NCBI GenBank assembly: GCA_026986885.1
Contig: JALSNT010000338.1
Location: forward strand, 1 to 11,167
Reading direction: 5' to 3'
From: Desulfobulbaceae bacterium
Lineage (GTDB): Bacteria > Desulfobacterota > Desulfobulbia > Desulfobulbales > Desulfobulbaceae
DNA length: 11,167 nucleotides
Position numbers and translations under genes: made by a program. This document shows, in pieces, positions 1 to 7,108 of the stretch. The stretch's first letter is position 1. Every line of letters begins with the position of its first letter. The notes beneath the pieces were generated by a model. The model was not told the origin of the DNA. It was given only the letters and a program-made list of their open reading frames with translations, and made no database searches.

Positions 1-530
1 ATGACGCCGTCGATTTTCAGGCGGTTGATATCCCCGGCATAGGTCCCGGTAAAGACGGCATCGGCAAAGGGGAGTAAGGCACTGCCGAACCGGTATTGAA
101 TCCAGTCGGCGACCGTCGGCTCGTCCTTCATCGGTTTCTTCCATAAATCCGCCATGATACGCAACTTGGACGTCCAGGGAATCAGGGGCGCCCGGATGAT
201 GGCGCCCGGTTGCTGTGGTATGGCGTTGAGCTTGCCGTTCAGGCAGATATAGCGGACAAATTCGGCAAGCGGCGCTTTTTCCATTTCACCGGTTAAGCCG
301 GCCAGGTGGACGATGACCCTGCTCTCCAGACAGTTGTCTAAAAATCCATGGGCACCCCATTCGGCGAGATAGCCCTCTTCACTATGGCTGCGGATAGCGC
401 CTCCGGGCTGGTTGCTCTTTTCCAGCAGCAGAAGGCTGATCTCCGGGCGTTTATCTCGAAGAAACCGGGCCACGCTCAGGCCCGAGAGACCGGCACCGAT
501 AATGAGTACATCATGTGTTGGGCTTGCCAT
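1..530 (-). CDS. Protoporphyrinogen oxidase-like FAD-dependent oxidoreductase (N-terminal part, runs off left edge)
   Basis: The reverse strand reads open from an ATG at 530-528 to the window edge, giving 176 complete codons. An in-frame TGA at 539-537, three codons upstream, means the start cannot lie further out. The N-terminus is a Rossmann FAD-binding fold: VLIIGAGLSG (GxGxxG, about residues 8-17), the acidic end of the second strand in LLLLEKS (E37), then PGGAIRS (about 42-48), as in the amine oxidase / protoporphyrinogen oxidase superfamily. Near the visible end, FTGTYAGDINRL resembles the conserved S/TGxYAGDxxxL segment of HemY/HemG-type protoporphyrinogen oxidases, which oxidise protoporphyrinogen IX to protoporphyrin IX in haem synthesis. 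The C-terminal half and substrate pocket are outside the window, so a related amine oxidase or phytoene-desaturase-like enzyme is possible. It is transcribed divergently from htpG. No strong Shine-Dalgarno is visible before the ATG. Confidence 0.78.
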   Translation of the reverse strand, partial: MASPTHDVLIIGAGLSGLSVARFLRDKRPEISLLLLEKSNQPGGAIRSHSEEGYLAEWGAHGFLDNCLESRVIVHLAGLTGEMEKAPLAEFVRYICLNGKLNAIPQQPGAIIRAPLIPWTSKLRIMADLWKKPMKDEPTVADWIQYRFGSALLPFADAVFTGTYAGDINRLKIDGV

Positions 531-746
531 AAAAGTTCAGTATATGTTGAGGGTTATGGGCATCATTCCGGTTATTTTTCAGTCTTGGTCCGGGGGTGAT
601 CGTTTCGTTTCCGCCTCTTGACAGCCGGGAAATCATGCTTACCTATATTGCCGAACATTGGTGTCCTGCTGAAAGCATAACATACCAGGACCATGCGATA
701 TAAACAAGAATTGTGCAATCAATCATAAAAAAAGGGGAAGAGAAAG
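531..746. other. Divergent intergenic region between the oxidase gene and htpG
   Basis: These 216 bases must hold the promoters of both flanking genes. I see no ORF with coding character. There is one possible promoter for htpG (618-649). A short interrupted inverted repeat follows: TGGTGTCCTG at 659-668 against CAGGACCA at 686-693, which pair with a two-base bulge. It could form a weak hairpin in the htpG leader. No CIRCE element (TTAGCACTC/GAGTGCTAA) is present. Confidence 0.6.
618..649 (+). promoter_or_regulatory. Possible htpG promoter
   Basis: A perfect -35 hexamer TTGACA (618-623) is followed by TATATT (644-649), but the spacer is 20 bases, longer than the usual 16-18. The context CTCTTGACA ... 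ACCTATAT also loosely recalls a heat-shock sigma-32 promoter (CTTGAA ... CCCCATnT), which would suit htpG. The spacing fits neither class well, so this is a candidate only. It would give a leader of about 90 bases before the htpG start. Confidence 0.3.
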
Positions 747-2618
747 ATGAGCAGTGAACAGGTCGAAACCAGGGAGTTTCAGGCGGAGACAAGAAAAGTC
801 CTTGATATTGTGATCAATTCGCTCTATACCGAGCGGGATATTTTTGTGCGGGAACTGGTGTCGAACAGTGCCGATGCCCTGGAAAAATACCGGCATATAA
901 GTCTGACGGAAAAGCCGGAATTTGATGCCCATGTTCCCCTGGAGATCACCATTGACTGTGATGATAAAAAACATCGATTGACCATCACGGATACCGGTGT
1001 CGGCATGACCAGGGAGGAACTTGAAAACAATCTGGGCACCATTGCCCATTCCGGATCCAGCCGATTTCTGGAGGAACTGGCGGAGGCAGCCAAAAAAGAC
1101 GTGAGCCTGATCGGTCAATTCGGGGTCGGCTTTTACTCGGTGTTCATGGTTGCCGAAAAAGTGCGGGTCCAGACCCGTTCCTGGGACGGCAGCGAAGGGC
1201 ATGAGTGGGAGTCGGACGGTGCCGGCACCTATACGATTAAACCCTGTGACGGTCTGCATCGGGGCACAAAAATAATCATTGAGCTGAAAGATGACGCCCA
1301 TGAATATGCAACAAAATTCACCATAGAGCGGATTATCAAGCAGTATTCGACCTTTGTCCCCTTTCCGGTCAAGGTTGAAGGCAAGACGGTAAATACCGTC
1401 CAGGCGATCTGGACCAGATCAAAGAGCGAGATCACCGATGAAGAGTACACGGAATTTTACAAGTTCATCGGTAATGCCGTGGATGAGCCCCTCTACCGGC
1501 TGCATTTTTCCGCCGACGCGCCGCTCTCCATTAATGCCCTTCTCTATGTGCCGCAGGAAAATTATGAAACCCTGGGCATGGGTCGCATGCAGCCGGGCGT
1601 TAATCTCTACTGTCAACGGGTACTGATCGACCAGCACAGTGAAAACATCCTCCCCGAATGGCTGCGCTTTGTCAAAGGGGTAGTGGATTCTGAAGATCTG
1701 CCCCTTAATATCTCCAGGCAGGCCCTGCAGGATAATGCTCTGGTCGCCAGGATCCGCAGGGTAATCACCAAGCGTTTTATCAAGTTTCTTGCCGAGCAGG
1801 CTGCAAAGGATTCGGAAAAATATGAAAAATTCTGGCAGACCTTCGGTATTTTCCTCAAAGAGGGGATAACCACCGATTTTGAGTTCCAGAAGGAACTGGG
1901 CAAACTGCTCCGGTTTGAATCGTCAGCCACCGAGCCGGGAGAGTTGACCTCGCTTGATGCCTATATTGAACGGATGAAGGATGGCCAGGATTCCATTTAT
2001 TATATCAATGGCCCAGGCAGGGCAGCACTTGAGCATGGTCCCTATGTGGAGATGTTTAAAAAACGCGGTGTTGAGATTATCTATACCCTGGAACCCATTG
2101 ATGATTTTGTTCTCAATCATCTTGGCGAGTATGAGGGCAACAAGCTGGTTTCGGCCGATCGGGCCGATCTCCGCCTGCCGGCAGGCGAGGGCGAAGAAGA
2201 GAAAAAGAGCGAGCAGCAGGGCGAGCGTCTTGACCAGGATACCGTGGCGGACCTGTGCACCTTTTTCAAGGAAACCCTTGGGGATAAGATCCAGGAGGTC
2301 AAGGCATCGGATCGGCTGGTGGACAGTCCGGCCATGATCGTCAACGTCGACGGCTACATGACATCTTCCATGGAGCGGATCATGCAGGCCCAGGGCGGGG
2401 AAGCGGCCATGACAGGGAAAAAAGAACTGCAGATCAATCCCGCCAGTCCCCTGATGAAAAAACTTGCGGCCGTCAAAGAGAAACAGGCTGATTTTGCCGC
2501 TGATATCGCCCGGCAGATTTTTGACAATGCCATGATCCAGGCAGGTCTGCTGGTGGATTCACAGGAAATGGTCAGCCGTAATTATCGGATTCTTGAGAAG
2601 CTTGCCGCCGACGAGTAG
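747..2618 (+). CDS. htpG: Molecular chaperone HtpG (bacterial Hsp90)
   Basis: This is a 623-residue cytosolic ATP-dependent chaperone, full length for the family. The N-terminal GHKL ATPase domain shows FVRELVSNSADA (about 33-44, with the likely catalytic Glu36 and Mg/ATP-binding Asn40), TDTGVGM (81-87, nucleotide-binding Asp82), GQFGVGFYSVF (about 123-133, the lid/glycine motif) and GTKIIIEL (about 173-180). The middle domain carries LYCQRVLI (about 288-294) and LPLNISRQ (about 318-325), whose Arg324 corresponds to the ATP-sensing arginine. The C-terminal dimerisation domain follows a charged linker rich in Glu and Lys (GEGEEEKKSEQQ). The start is set by a strong purine-rich Shine-Dalgarno (AGGGGAAG, about 733-740) shortly before the ATG. 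It appears monocistronic, with a terminator 35 bases after the stop. Known family role: ATP-driven remodelling of client proteins with DnaK, often induced by heat. No anomaly is seen in the catalytic residues. Confidence 0.98.
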   Translation: MSSEQVETREFQAETRKVLDIVINSLYTERDIFVRELVSNSADALEKYRHISLTEKPEFDAHVPLEITIDCDDKKHRLTITDTGVGMTREELENNLGTIAHSGSSRFLEELAEAAKKDVSLIGQFGVGFYSVFMVAEKVRVQTRSWDGSEGHEWESDGAGTYTIKPCDGLHRGTKIIIELKDDAHEYATKFTIERIIKQYSTFVPFPVKVEGKTVNTVQAIWTRSKSEITDEEYTEFYKFIGNAVDEPLYRLHFSADAPLSINALLYVPQENYETLGMGRMQPGVNLYCQRVLIDQHSENILPEWLRFVKGVVDSEDLPLNISRQALQDNALVARIRRVITKRFIKFLAEQAAKDSEKYEKFWQTFGIFLKEGITTDFEFQKELGKLLRFESSATEPGELTSLDAYIERMKDGQDSIYYINGPGRAALEHGPYVEMFKKRGVEIIYTLEPIDDFVLNHLGEYEGNKLVSADRADLRLPAGEGEEEKKSEQQGERLDQDTVADLCTFFKETLGDKIQEVKASDRLVDSPAMIVNVDGYMTSSMERIMQAQGGEAAMTGKKELQINPASPLMKKLAAVKEKQADFAADIARQIFDNAMIQAGLLVDSQEMVSRNYRILEKLAADE

Positions 2619-2652
2619 GCATGCCTGTCGTTTTAAACCGACTCTTATCTTG

Positions 2653-2693
2653 AAAAAAGGTTGTGTTCACGATATATGAACTCAACCTTTTTT
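2653..2693 (+). terminator. Rho-independent terminator after htpG
   Basis: GGTTG (2659-2663) pairs with CAACC (2683-2687). After a single T-T mismatch, GTTCA (2665-2669) pairs with TGAAC (2677-2681), leaving a 7-base loop. The stem is flanked by six A before (2653-2658) and six T after (2688-2693). The symmetric A/T tracts would let it work in both directions. It separates htpG from the lipoprotein gene. Confidence 0.88.
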
Positions 2694-2805
2694 GTTTTGG
2701 ACTGTGTCGATCGGCAGGTTTTCAGGCCCCGGACAAGGGCGAAAACACCGGACAAACGGCGGCAGACAGCCCCGGCCTGTCCATTCTCGTTTTACGGAGA
2801 GTCTT

Positions 2806-3183
2806 ATGCGTTCATTGCTGTTGGTTCTATCTGTTTTACTTGTACTGGGAGGATGTTCATCCAGTAAGCCGGTCAGACATCTGGCCGCCCAGGCCTCAAT
2901 GATCAAACCGGGGGTTACGACAAAAACAGCGCTGATTGCAACCCTCGGACAACCGGACGGTCATCGGCAGGTCTCTCCGGGAGTTGAGGAGTATGTGTAC
3001 TATGCCGATCAGAAGGGGCTGTTCTCCGGTATGCCGGTGGTGGGCTCCTGGATCGGCAATAAGGGATACGAGATGATTGTCGTTACCCTGCATGGCAAGC
3101 TGGTGACCGATTGTCAGTTTCGCACCTTTAATGAGGCGGACCAGGCCTGGGTGCATGATTATACCTGGGAAAAAGTTAAGTGA
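2806..3183 (+). CDS. Small lipoprotein, possibly of the SmpA/OmlA (BamE-like) fold
   Basis: The protein has 125 residues and starts at the ATG at 2806, with CGGAG (2795-2799) as Shine-Dalgarno 6 bases upstream. The frame is open back to 2692, but only this start gives a signal peptide directly at the N-terminus: MRS, a hydrophobic stretch of Leu and Val, then the lipobox LGGC with Cys17 as the lipidated residue. Ser at +2 predicts sorting to the outer membrane rather than inner-membrane retention (Lol rule known from enterobacteria). The mature part contains [20 protein letters not shown] (about 31-50), similar to the G-x-T-x-x-x-V-x-x-x-L-G-x-P pattern of SmpA/OmlA-type domains, followed by a beta-rich region ending in charged residues. 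A precise role cannot be given. The stop overlaps the start of pcm (GTGA), so the two are probably co-translated. Confidence 0.8.
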   Translation: MRSLLLVLSVLLVLGGCSSSKPVRHLAAQASMIKPGVTTKTALIATLGQPDGHRQVSPGVEEYVYYADQKGLFSGMPVVGSWIGNKGYEMIVVTLHGKLVTDCQFRTFNEADQAWVHDYTWEKVK

Positions 3184-3830
3184 GCAGCAATCGTTTTGAT
3201 ATCAACCGGGAACGGATGGTCTCCGAGCAACTGGTTCCCCGAGGCATCACCGATGCTGCAACTCTTGCCGCCATGCAGACGGTGCCGAGGCATGTCTTTG
3301 TCGACGATGCCATGGGCTCCAAGGCCTACGGCGATCATCCCCTGCCGATCGGCAGCGGTCAAACCATTTCGCAACCCTATATCGTTGCCCTCATGACCCA
3401 GGCCCTGGGACTTTGCGGCGGGGAGAAGGTTCTGGAAATCGGTACCGGTTCCGGCTACCAGGCCGCTGTTTTATCCCGGATATGCGGGCGGGTATATACC
3501 ATTGAGCGGATTGATTCCCTGCTTGTGCGCGCCCGGCGGGTGTTTGACCGCCTTCATTATCTCAATATCGTTTCCCGCATTGACGACGGTACCATCGGCT
3601 GGCCCGACGAGGCCCCTTTTGCCGGTATTCTGGTGACCGCCGGCGGACCGACAATCCCGCAACCGCTATTGGATCAGCTGGCGGATCCGGGCCGAATGGT
3701 TATTCCCGTCGGCAGCCGTGATGTCCAGGAGCTGCAGCTGGTCAGCAAACAAAACGGCGAGATTTCCATCTCGCCAATCGAGCATGTCCGTTTTGTTGAT
3801 TTGATCGGCAGCCATGGCTGGGCAGCCTGA
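3180..3830 (+). CDS. pcm: Protein-L-isoaspartate O-methyltransferase
   Basis: This 216-residue enzyme transfers a methyl group from S-adenosylmethionine to L-isoaspartyl residues in damaged proteins, starting their conversion back to aspartate. Family signatures are all present: [11 protein letters not shown] near the N-terminus (13-23), VPRHVFVD (35-42), [18 protein letters not shown] (about 55-72), the SAM-binding motif [11 protein letters not shown] (84-94), the acidic strand-2 end [18 protein letters not shown] (post-motif region) and [16 protein letters not shown]. The chosen start is GTG at 3180, which overlaps the upstream stop by 4 bases and gives the usual family length. An internal ATG at 3216 would shorten the protein by 12 residues but keep all motifs, so it cannot be excluded. 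It lies in one transcription unit with the lipoprotein gene. Cytosolic. Confidence 0.96.
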   Translation: MSSNRFDINRERMVSEQLVPRGITDAATLAAMQTVPRHVFVDDAMGSKAYGDHPLPIGSGQTISQPYIVALMTQALGLCGGEKVLEIGTGSGYQAAVLSRICGRVYTIERIDSLLVRARRVFDRLHYLNIVSRIDDGTIGWPDEAPFAGILVTAGGPTIPQPLLDQLADPGRMVIPVGSRDVQELQLVSKQNGEISISPIEHVRFVDLIGSHGWAA

Positions 3831-3982
3831 ACCACTGTTTTCTCCCTTCTTTTGTTCATGTCTTTTCCTGTTTAATGTAACAATTAATCAAATATTTCTG
3901 TTTTCGTTGATCCGAATATGGCAGAATAGAAGAGGTGGGTACAGCTGACAGGTACGAATAAGGTAATTTTTTCAGGAGCATT
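3831..3982. other. Intergenic region upstream of the GspE-type ATPase gene
   Basis: The 152 AT-rich bases hold pyrimidine runs just after the pcm stop but no clear hairpin terminator. No promoter with acceptable hexamers and spacing was found. An AGGAG Shine-Dalgarno at 3974-3978 serves the next gene. Confidence 0.5.
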
Positions 3983-5806
3983 ATGAGTCTGCTTAACAGT
4001 GAACAACTGCTGGATATTCTGATGGAGCAGGGATTGCTCAGTAAAGAGCAGCGTCAGTTTATCGTTTTGCACAAGGGAAAACAGCGGCAGAAAATATTAA
4101 AACGCTATGGCGGGCGCAGGCAGAGCGATCAGCATAAACTGGACAGAGGTTTTCCGGACCTGGTGGATATCGTTGTTGCCATGAAAATGGCGCCGCCTGG
4201 TAAGAAGAACATTGTCCTCAGCGAAGAGATGATCATGCGGGCCGTCGGTCGCAAGCTGAACATTCCCTTTAAGAAGCTCGATCCCCTTGAGCTGGATATG
4301 AATGTCGTCACCAAGACGATTCCCAAGTCTTTTGCGGTAAATCATCTCATCCTCCCCATTGAAGTCAGGGACGGGGTACTGGAGGTCGTTACCTATAATC
4401 CCGACAATAAGACGGTCCTTGAAGATATAGAACGGGTTAACCAGGTCAAGGTGCGGCCCTTTATCTCCACCCGGACGGATATCAAAAAAATTCTGGCTGA
4501 ATTTTTTGGTTTCCAGCGCTCCATCAGTGCGGCCGAAACCCAGTTCGGGGGCGGCCCGGAAGGCGCCACCGTGGATATCGGCAACCTGGAACAGTATGTA
4601 CGCCTGTCGTCGGCAAAAGAGTTGACCTCCACCGATCAGCACATCAAGGCGGCTGTCAATCATCTCTTTTCATACGCTCTGGAACAGAAGGCCAGCGATA
4701 TCCACGTGGAGCCCAAGCGCAATACCTGCCTGATCCGCTATCGTATCGACGGTGTGCTGCATACGATTTATAAACTGCCCAAGGCCGTACATTCGGCCAT
4801 TACTTCACGGATCAAGTCGCTGGCCCGCATGGATATTGCCGAAAAACGGCGGCCCCAGGACGGACGGATCAAGATCGGCAGGGCCGGAGGGCGCGAGGCT
4901 GAGCTGCGGGTCTCGACGGTACCGGTTTCCTTTGGCGAAAAGACGGTGCTGCGAATTCTTGATCCCGATGTTATCTTTCAGGATCTGGACGGGCTTGGTT
5001 TTTCCAGGCGCGATCGGCTGGTATACAACAGTTTTATGACGGCGCCGCACGGCATTGTGCTGGTGACCGGCCCTACCGGTAGCGGTAAGTCGACGACCCT
5101 GTATTCCACCCTCAAAAAAATAGCCAACCCGGAGACCAATATCATTACCGTGGAAGATCCGGTGGAGATGGTGCATGAGGATTTTAATCAGATTTCGGTC
5201 CAGGAACAGATTGACGTTACCTTTTCCAATATATTGCGTAATATCCTGCGTCAGGATCCCGATATTATCATGATCGGTGAGATCAGGGACCTGGAAACCG
5301 CTACCCACGCCGTCCAGGCGGCGCTGACCGGGCATCTGGTATTTTCCACCCTGCACACCAATGATGCGGTTTCCACCATTGTCCGGCTGGAGGATCTAGG
5401 CCTTGAGCCCTTTTTGATCAGTTCCACCATGCTGGGGGCTCTCGCCCAGCGGCTGGTGCGCCGTATCTGTCCGCATTGTATAGAAAAATATGAGATCGGG
5501 GCAGGGGAGGTGCAAAAGTTGGGTTTTCCGGTTTCCGGCAGTGAAACCCTGCAGCTATCCAGGGGTAAAGGATGTAAGCTCTGCCGGGGAACCGGTTATT
5601 CCGGTCGCTTAGGGGTATTTGAGATCTTTCCCATGTCGGAGAAGCTGAAGAAACTGGTTGCCGACCGGGCCACGGATTCCGAACTGCGCAGGGTTGCAAT
5701 CCGTGAGGGGATGACGACACTCAGGGAGGATGCCTGGCAAAAAGTGCTTGCAGGTAAGACAACGGTGGAGGAGGCCCTGCGGGTGACCACCGGTGAGATG
5801 AATTGA
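3983..5806 (+). CDS. GspE/PilB-family type II secretion or type IV pilus assembly ATPase
   Basis: The protein has 607 residues, with AGGAG 4 bases before the ATG. An N-terminal helical part (1-60) leads into a T2SSE-N (MshEN-like) domain of about 75-175, including LNIPFKKLDP and IPKSFAVNHLILPI. The ATPase domain follows: ASDIHVEP (237-244), RIKSLARMDIAEKRRPQDGRI in the N2 region (about 276-296), Walker A GPTGSGKS (363-370), the Asp box VEDPVE (390-395), Walker B DIIMIGEIRD (427-436) and the His box STLHTNDA (455-462). CPHC (496-499) and CKLC (531-534) form the zinc-binding tetracysteine of GspE and many PilB proteins. The family works as a cytoplasmic hexamer that powers pseudopilus or pilus assembly. 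No other secretion or pilus gene is in the window, so GspE, PilB and MshE-like roles cannot be told apart. smpB follows 24 bases after the stop and may share its transcript. Confidence 0.93.
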   Translation: MSLLNSEQLLDILMEQGLLSKEQRQFIVLHKGKQRQKILKRYGGRRQSDQHKLDRGFPDLVDIVVAMKMAPPGKKNIVLSEEMIMRAVGRKLNIPFKKLDPLELDMNVVTKTIPKSFAVNHLILPIEVRDGVLEVVTYNPDNKTVLEDIERVNQVKVRPFISTRTDIKKILAEFFGFQRSISAAETQFGGGPEGATVDIGNLEQYVRLSSAKELTSTDQHIKAAVNHLFSYALEQKASDIHVEPKRNTCLIRYRIDGVLHTIYKLPKAVHSAITSRIKSLARMDIAEKRRPQDGRIKIGRAGGREAELRVSTVPVSFGEKTVLRILDPDVIFQDLDGLGFSRRDRLVYNSFMTAPHGIVLVTGPTGSGKSTTLYSTLKKIANPETNIITVEDPVEMVHEDFNQISVQEQIDVTFSNILRNILRQDPDIIMIGEIRDLETATHAVQAALTGHLVFSTLHTNDAVSTIVRLEDLGLEPFLISSTMLGALAQRLVRRICPHCIEKYEIGAGEVQKLGFPVSGSETLQLSRGKGCKLCRGTGYSGRLGVFEIFPMSEKLKKLVADRATDSELRRVAIREGMTTLREDAWQKVLAGKTTVEEALRVTTGEMN

Positions 5807-5830
5807 TCCCGGGCGGGAACAGGCGGTAAC

Positions 5831-6286
5831 ATGGGAAAAAAGATAGTCTGTAAAAATAAAAAGGCCTTTCATGAGTATCATATCGACCAGACCCTGGAGG
5901 CCGGACTCGTGCTGACAGGCGCTGAGGTAAAATCTCTGCGGGCGGGCCGGGCCAATATCAAAGACGGCTATGCCCAGGAAAAAAATGGGGAAATTTTTTT
6001 GTACAATGTCCATATTTCACCCTACAGCTTTGCCGCCCGCACCGACAATGATCCCCTGCGGGTGCGTAAACTGCTGCTCCATAAGCGGGAAATAAAAAAA
6101 CTTATTGGAAAATTAAAGGAAAAGGGGGTTGCGCTTATCCCCTTGAAGATTTACTTTATCGGCAATGGCAGGGCCAAGGTGGAACTGGGCCTGGCCCGCG
6201 GCAAGAAACTGTATGATAAGCGGGCCGCTCTCAAGGAAAAACAGACCAACCGGGAGATACAGCGTGAGCTGCGGGGCCGGGGGTAA
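5831..6286 (+). CDS. smpB: SsrA-binding protein SmpB
   Basis: This 151-residue RNA-binding protein is of normal family length. It binds the tRNA-like domain of tmRNA and is required for trans-translation on stalled ribosomes. Recognisable segments are [10 protein letters not shown] (N-terminal strand), [17 protein letters not shown] (about 25-41) and [18 protein letters not shown] (about 43-60) of the OB-like barrel. These are followed by [10 protein letters not shown] (about 79-88), IPLKIYF, and the C-terminal [16 protein letters not shown] with a basic tail, [17 protein letters not shown], which in the family enters the ribosomal mRNA channel. AGGCGG (5821-5826) precedes the ATG by 4 bases. 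Its partner RNA gene ssrA lies about 250 bases downstream on the same strand, a frequent arrangement. Confidence 0.97.
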   Translation: MGKKIVCKNKKAFHEYHIDQTLEAGLVLTGAEVKSLRAGRANIKDGYAQEKNGEIFLYNVHISPYSFAARTDNDPLRVRKLLLHKREIKKLIGKLKEKGVALIPLKIYFIGNGRAKVELGLARGKKLYDKRAALKEKQTNREIQRELRGRG

Positions 6287-6536
6287 TTATTTTTTGATTA
6301 CCGTCATTGTTCGGCAAAAAGGGATAACATCGCTAAGGCTGAAGCAATAGATTGCCTGTTGCTTTACTTGAGCCTGAATTCATGTCGCTACATTTTACCG
6401 GCAGGAGCGATGGTATCCCTGATTTCAGCTTGGCTGAGTTTTAGGGTAATCGGAAATTATTTTGTAGTTTCCGCCCAGACCGGCAGCCTGAAAATTTAGA
6501 GACAAACAGAATTTTATACAAAAGAATATGGACAAT
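6287..6536. other. smpB-ssrA spacer with a long inverted repeat
   Basis: About 250 bases without a credible ORF. The region holds the inverted repeat listed separately (6320-6420) and must also contain the ssrA promoter. TATACA (6515-6520) is a passable -10 shortly before the mature tmRNA 5' end, but no convincing -35 sits at the right distance. No U-tract terminator is seen directly after smpB. Confidence 0.5.
6320..6420. repeat. 15-bp inverted repeat, 14 matches, enclosing 71 bases
   Basis: AGGGATAACATCGCT (6320-6334) and AGCGATGGTATCCCT (6406-6420) are reverse complements except at one position. Inside lie shorter complementary pieces: GCAAT/ATTGC (6344-6348 / 6351-6355) and AGCAA/TTGCT (6343-6347 / 6359-6363). 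No T-run follows the right arm, so it is not an intrinsic terminator. It could be a structured RNA, a small miniature-element remnant or a long regulatory stem. The function is unknown. Confidence 0.7.
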
Positions 6537-6898
6537 GGGGGTGAAACGGATTCGACGGGGATATGAAAGCTCAACGTTGCATGCCGAGTGTTCCGTCAAC
6601 TCGTAAAACAGATGGAATTTTAAATATAATCGCAGACGATTATAATTACGCACTGGCAGCATAGTCTGCCTTGCCGTCTTCCCGGCCCGCGCCCGTAAGG
6701 CCGGATGAAGGCGTCGACTCTTCGGGCTGGTTGATCTACCGCGCCTGTCGGCAGATCGACGAGACTTCAGCAGGCTGGCCTTGAACAATCCCTTGTTCCG
6801 GGTGAGAGTTCAGGGCGAGATCCAAACCTGGAACTAAGCATGTAGAGACGTGAGGGGAGTATTTTCGGACGCGGGTTCAACTCCCGCCACCTCCACCA
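6537..6898 (+). ncRNA. ssrA: Transfer-messenger RNA (tmRNA)
   Basis: This 362-base one-piece tmRNA rescues stalled ribosomes and tags the nascent peptide for degradation. The tRNA-like ends are clear. The 5' arm GGGGGTG (6537-6543) pairs with CACCTCC (6888-6894) to form the 7-bp acceptor stem with one G-U. Discriminator A (6895) and an encoded CCA (6896-6898) follow. The T arm is GCGGG (6871-6875) with CCCGC (6883-6887) around the loop TTCAACT. Just after the 5' arm comes the conserved AAACGGATTCGACGGG block. The tag reading frame starts at the resume codon GCA (6632) and ends with TAG (6662-6664). GC-rich complementary segments between 6665 and about 6830 fit the usual pseudoknots. SmpB, its protein partner, is encoded just upstream. 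The 5' end is taken from acceptor-stem pairing; the primary transcript would begin earlier and be trimmed by RNase P. Confidence 0.97.
6632..6664 (+). other. tmRNA proteolysis-tag reading frame (ADDYNYALAA, stop TAG)
   Basis: The ten codons GCA GAC GAT TAT AAT TAC GCA CTG GCA GCA and a TAG stop lie inside ssrA. With the alanine carried by tmRNA, the appended tag would be A-ADDYNYALAA. The hydrophobic ALAA end matches the ClpXP-recognised end of tags such as E. coli ANDENYALAA. There is a single stop codon rather than a tandem pair. Confidence 0.93.
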
Positions 6899-6904
6899 TT
6901 TGAG

Positions 6905-7108
6905 TTAGAACGAACCTCTCCGATTGCCGCAAACGGCATGGCGGAAGGTTCGTTTTTTTTCCCTACCTCCTTTCTCCGTTTTCTCAAGTCCCACTTTCGG
7001 ACCTCGTCCGATTTGTCGTTCCTTTTCCAACATCCTTTTCCCTGCAAGTTCCTCCGCAAGCCGCTCGACAACTCTGGCGATTCCGTCAAGGAGTTCGATG
7101 ATGCCCAT
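6905..7108 (-). CDS. Possible small protein gene convergent with ssrA
   Basis: On the minus strand an ATG at 7108-7106 opens a 67-codon frame ending with TAA at 6907-6905. A perfect AGGAGG Shine-Dalgarno (plus-strand CCTCCT at 7116-7121) lies 7 bases upstream, the best ribosome-binding site in the window. The N-terminus, MGIIELLDGIARVVERLAEELAG, would form an amphipathic helix. The remainder is rich in Lys, Arg and Gly with no recognisable domain. Against it: the last 15 or so codons are the reverse complement of the ssrA terminator hairpin, and codon use (AGG, AGA, CGA, GGA) differs from the neighbouring genes. It may be a small gene, a truncated remnant from an inserted element, or chance. 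I do not recognise a family. Confidence 0.35.
   Translation of the reverse strand: MGIIELLDGIARVVERLAEELAGKRMLEKERQIGRGPKVGLEKTEKGGREKKRTFRHAVCGNRRGSF
6909..6960 (+). terminator. Rho-independent terminator of ssrA
   Basis: AACGAACCT (6909-6917) pairs with AGGTTCGTT (6946-6954). An inner extension pairs TCCG (6919-6922) with CGGA (6942-6945) across a bulged C, and GCCG/CGGC closes a CAAA loop (6926-6937). Eight T follow (6953-6960). It starts about 10 bases after the tmRNA CCA end. Confidence 0.9.

Noticed and set aside
723..1301. A 192-codon minus-strand frame over the 5' part of htpG
   Set aside because: Complement of the highly conserved HtpG ATPase domain; no independent evidence of coding.
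3809..3820. 12-base palindrome CAGCCATGGCTG at the end of pcm as a terminator or operator
   Set aside because: It lies within the coding region and has no loop or adjacent T-run that would make a terminator, so it is probably chance.
4097..4663. A 188-codon minus-strand frame inside the GspE-type ATPase gene
   Set aside because: Shadow of the N-terminal domain of a well-supported plus-strand gene.
6320..6420. Reading the smpB-ssrA inverted repeat as an integron attC site
   Set aside because: The arms lack the RYYYAAC / GTTRRRY core pairs, and no integron integrase or cassette is present.
6515..6520. TATACA as the ssrA -10 element
   Set aside because: It is well placed relative to the tmRNA, but no acceptable -35 lies 16-18 bases upstream, so it is not listed as a promoter.
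6441..6788. A 115-codon minus-strand frame across ssrA
   Set aside because: It covers the structured tmRNA gene on the opposite strand; its residues reflect GC-rich RNA stems.
6871..6898. ssrA 3' end as one half of an attachment-site pair
   Set aside because: I looked for a second copy of this segment in the rest of the window and found none, so no att pair can be annotated here.
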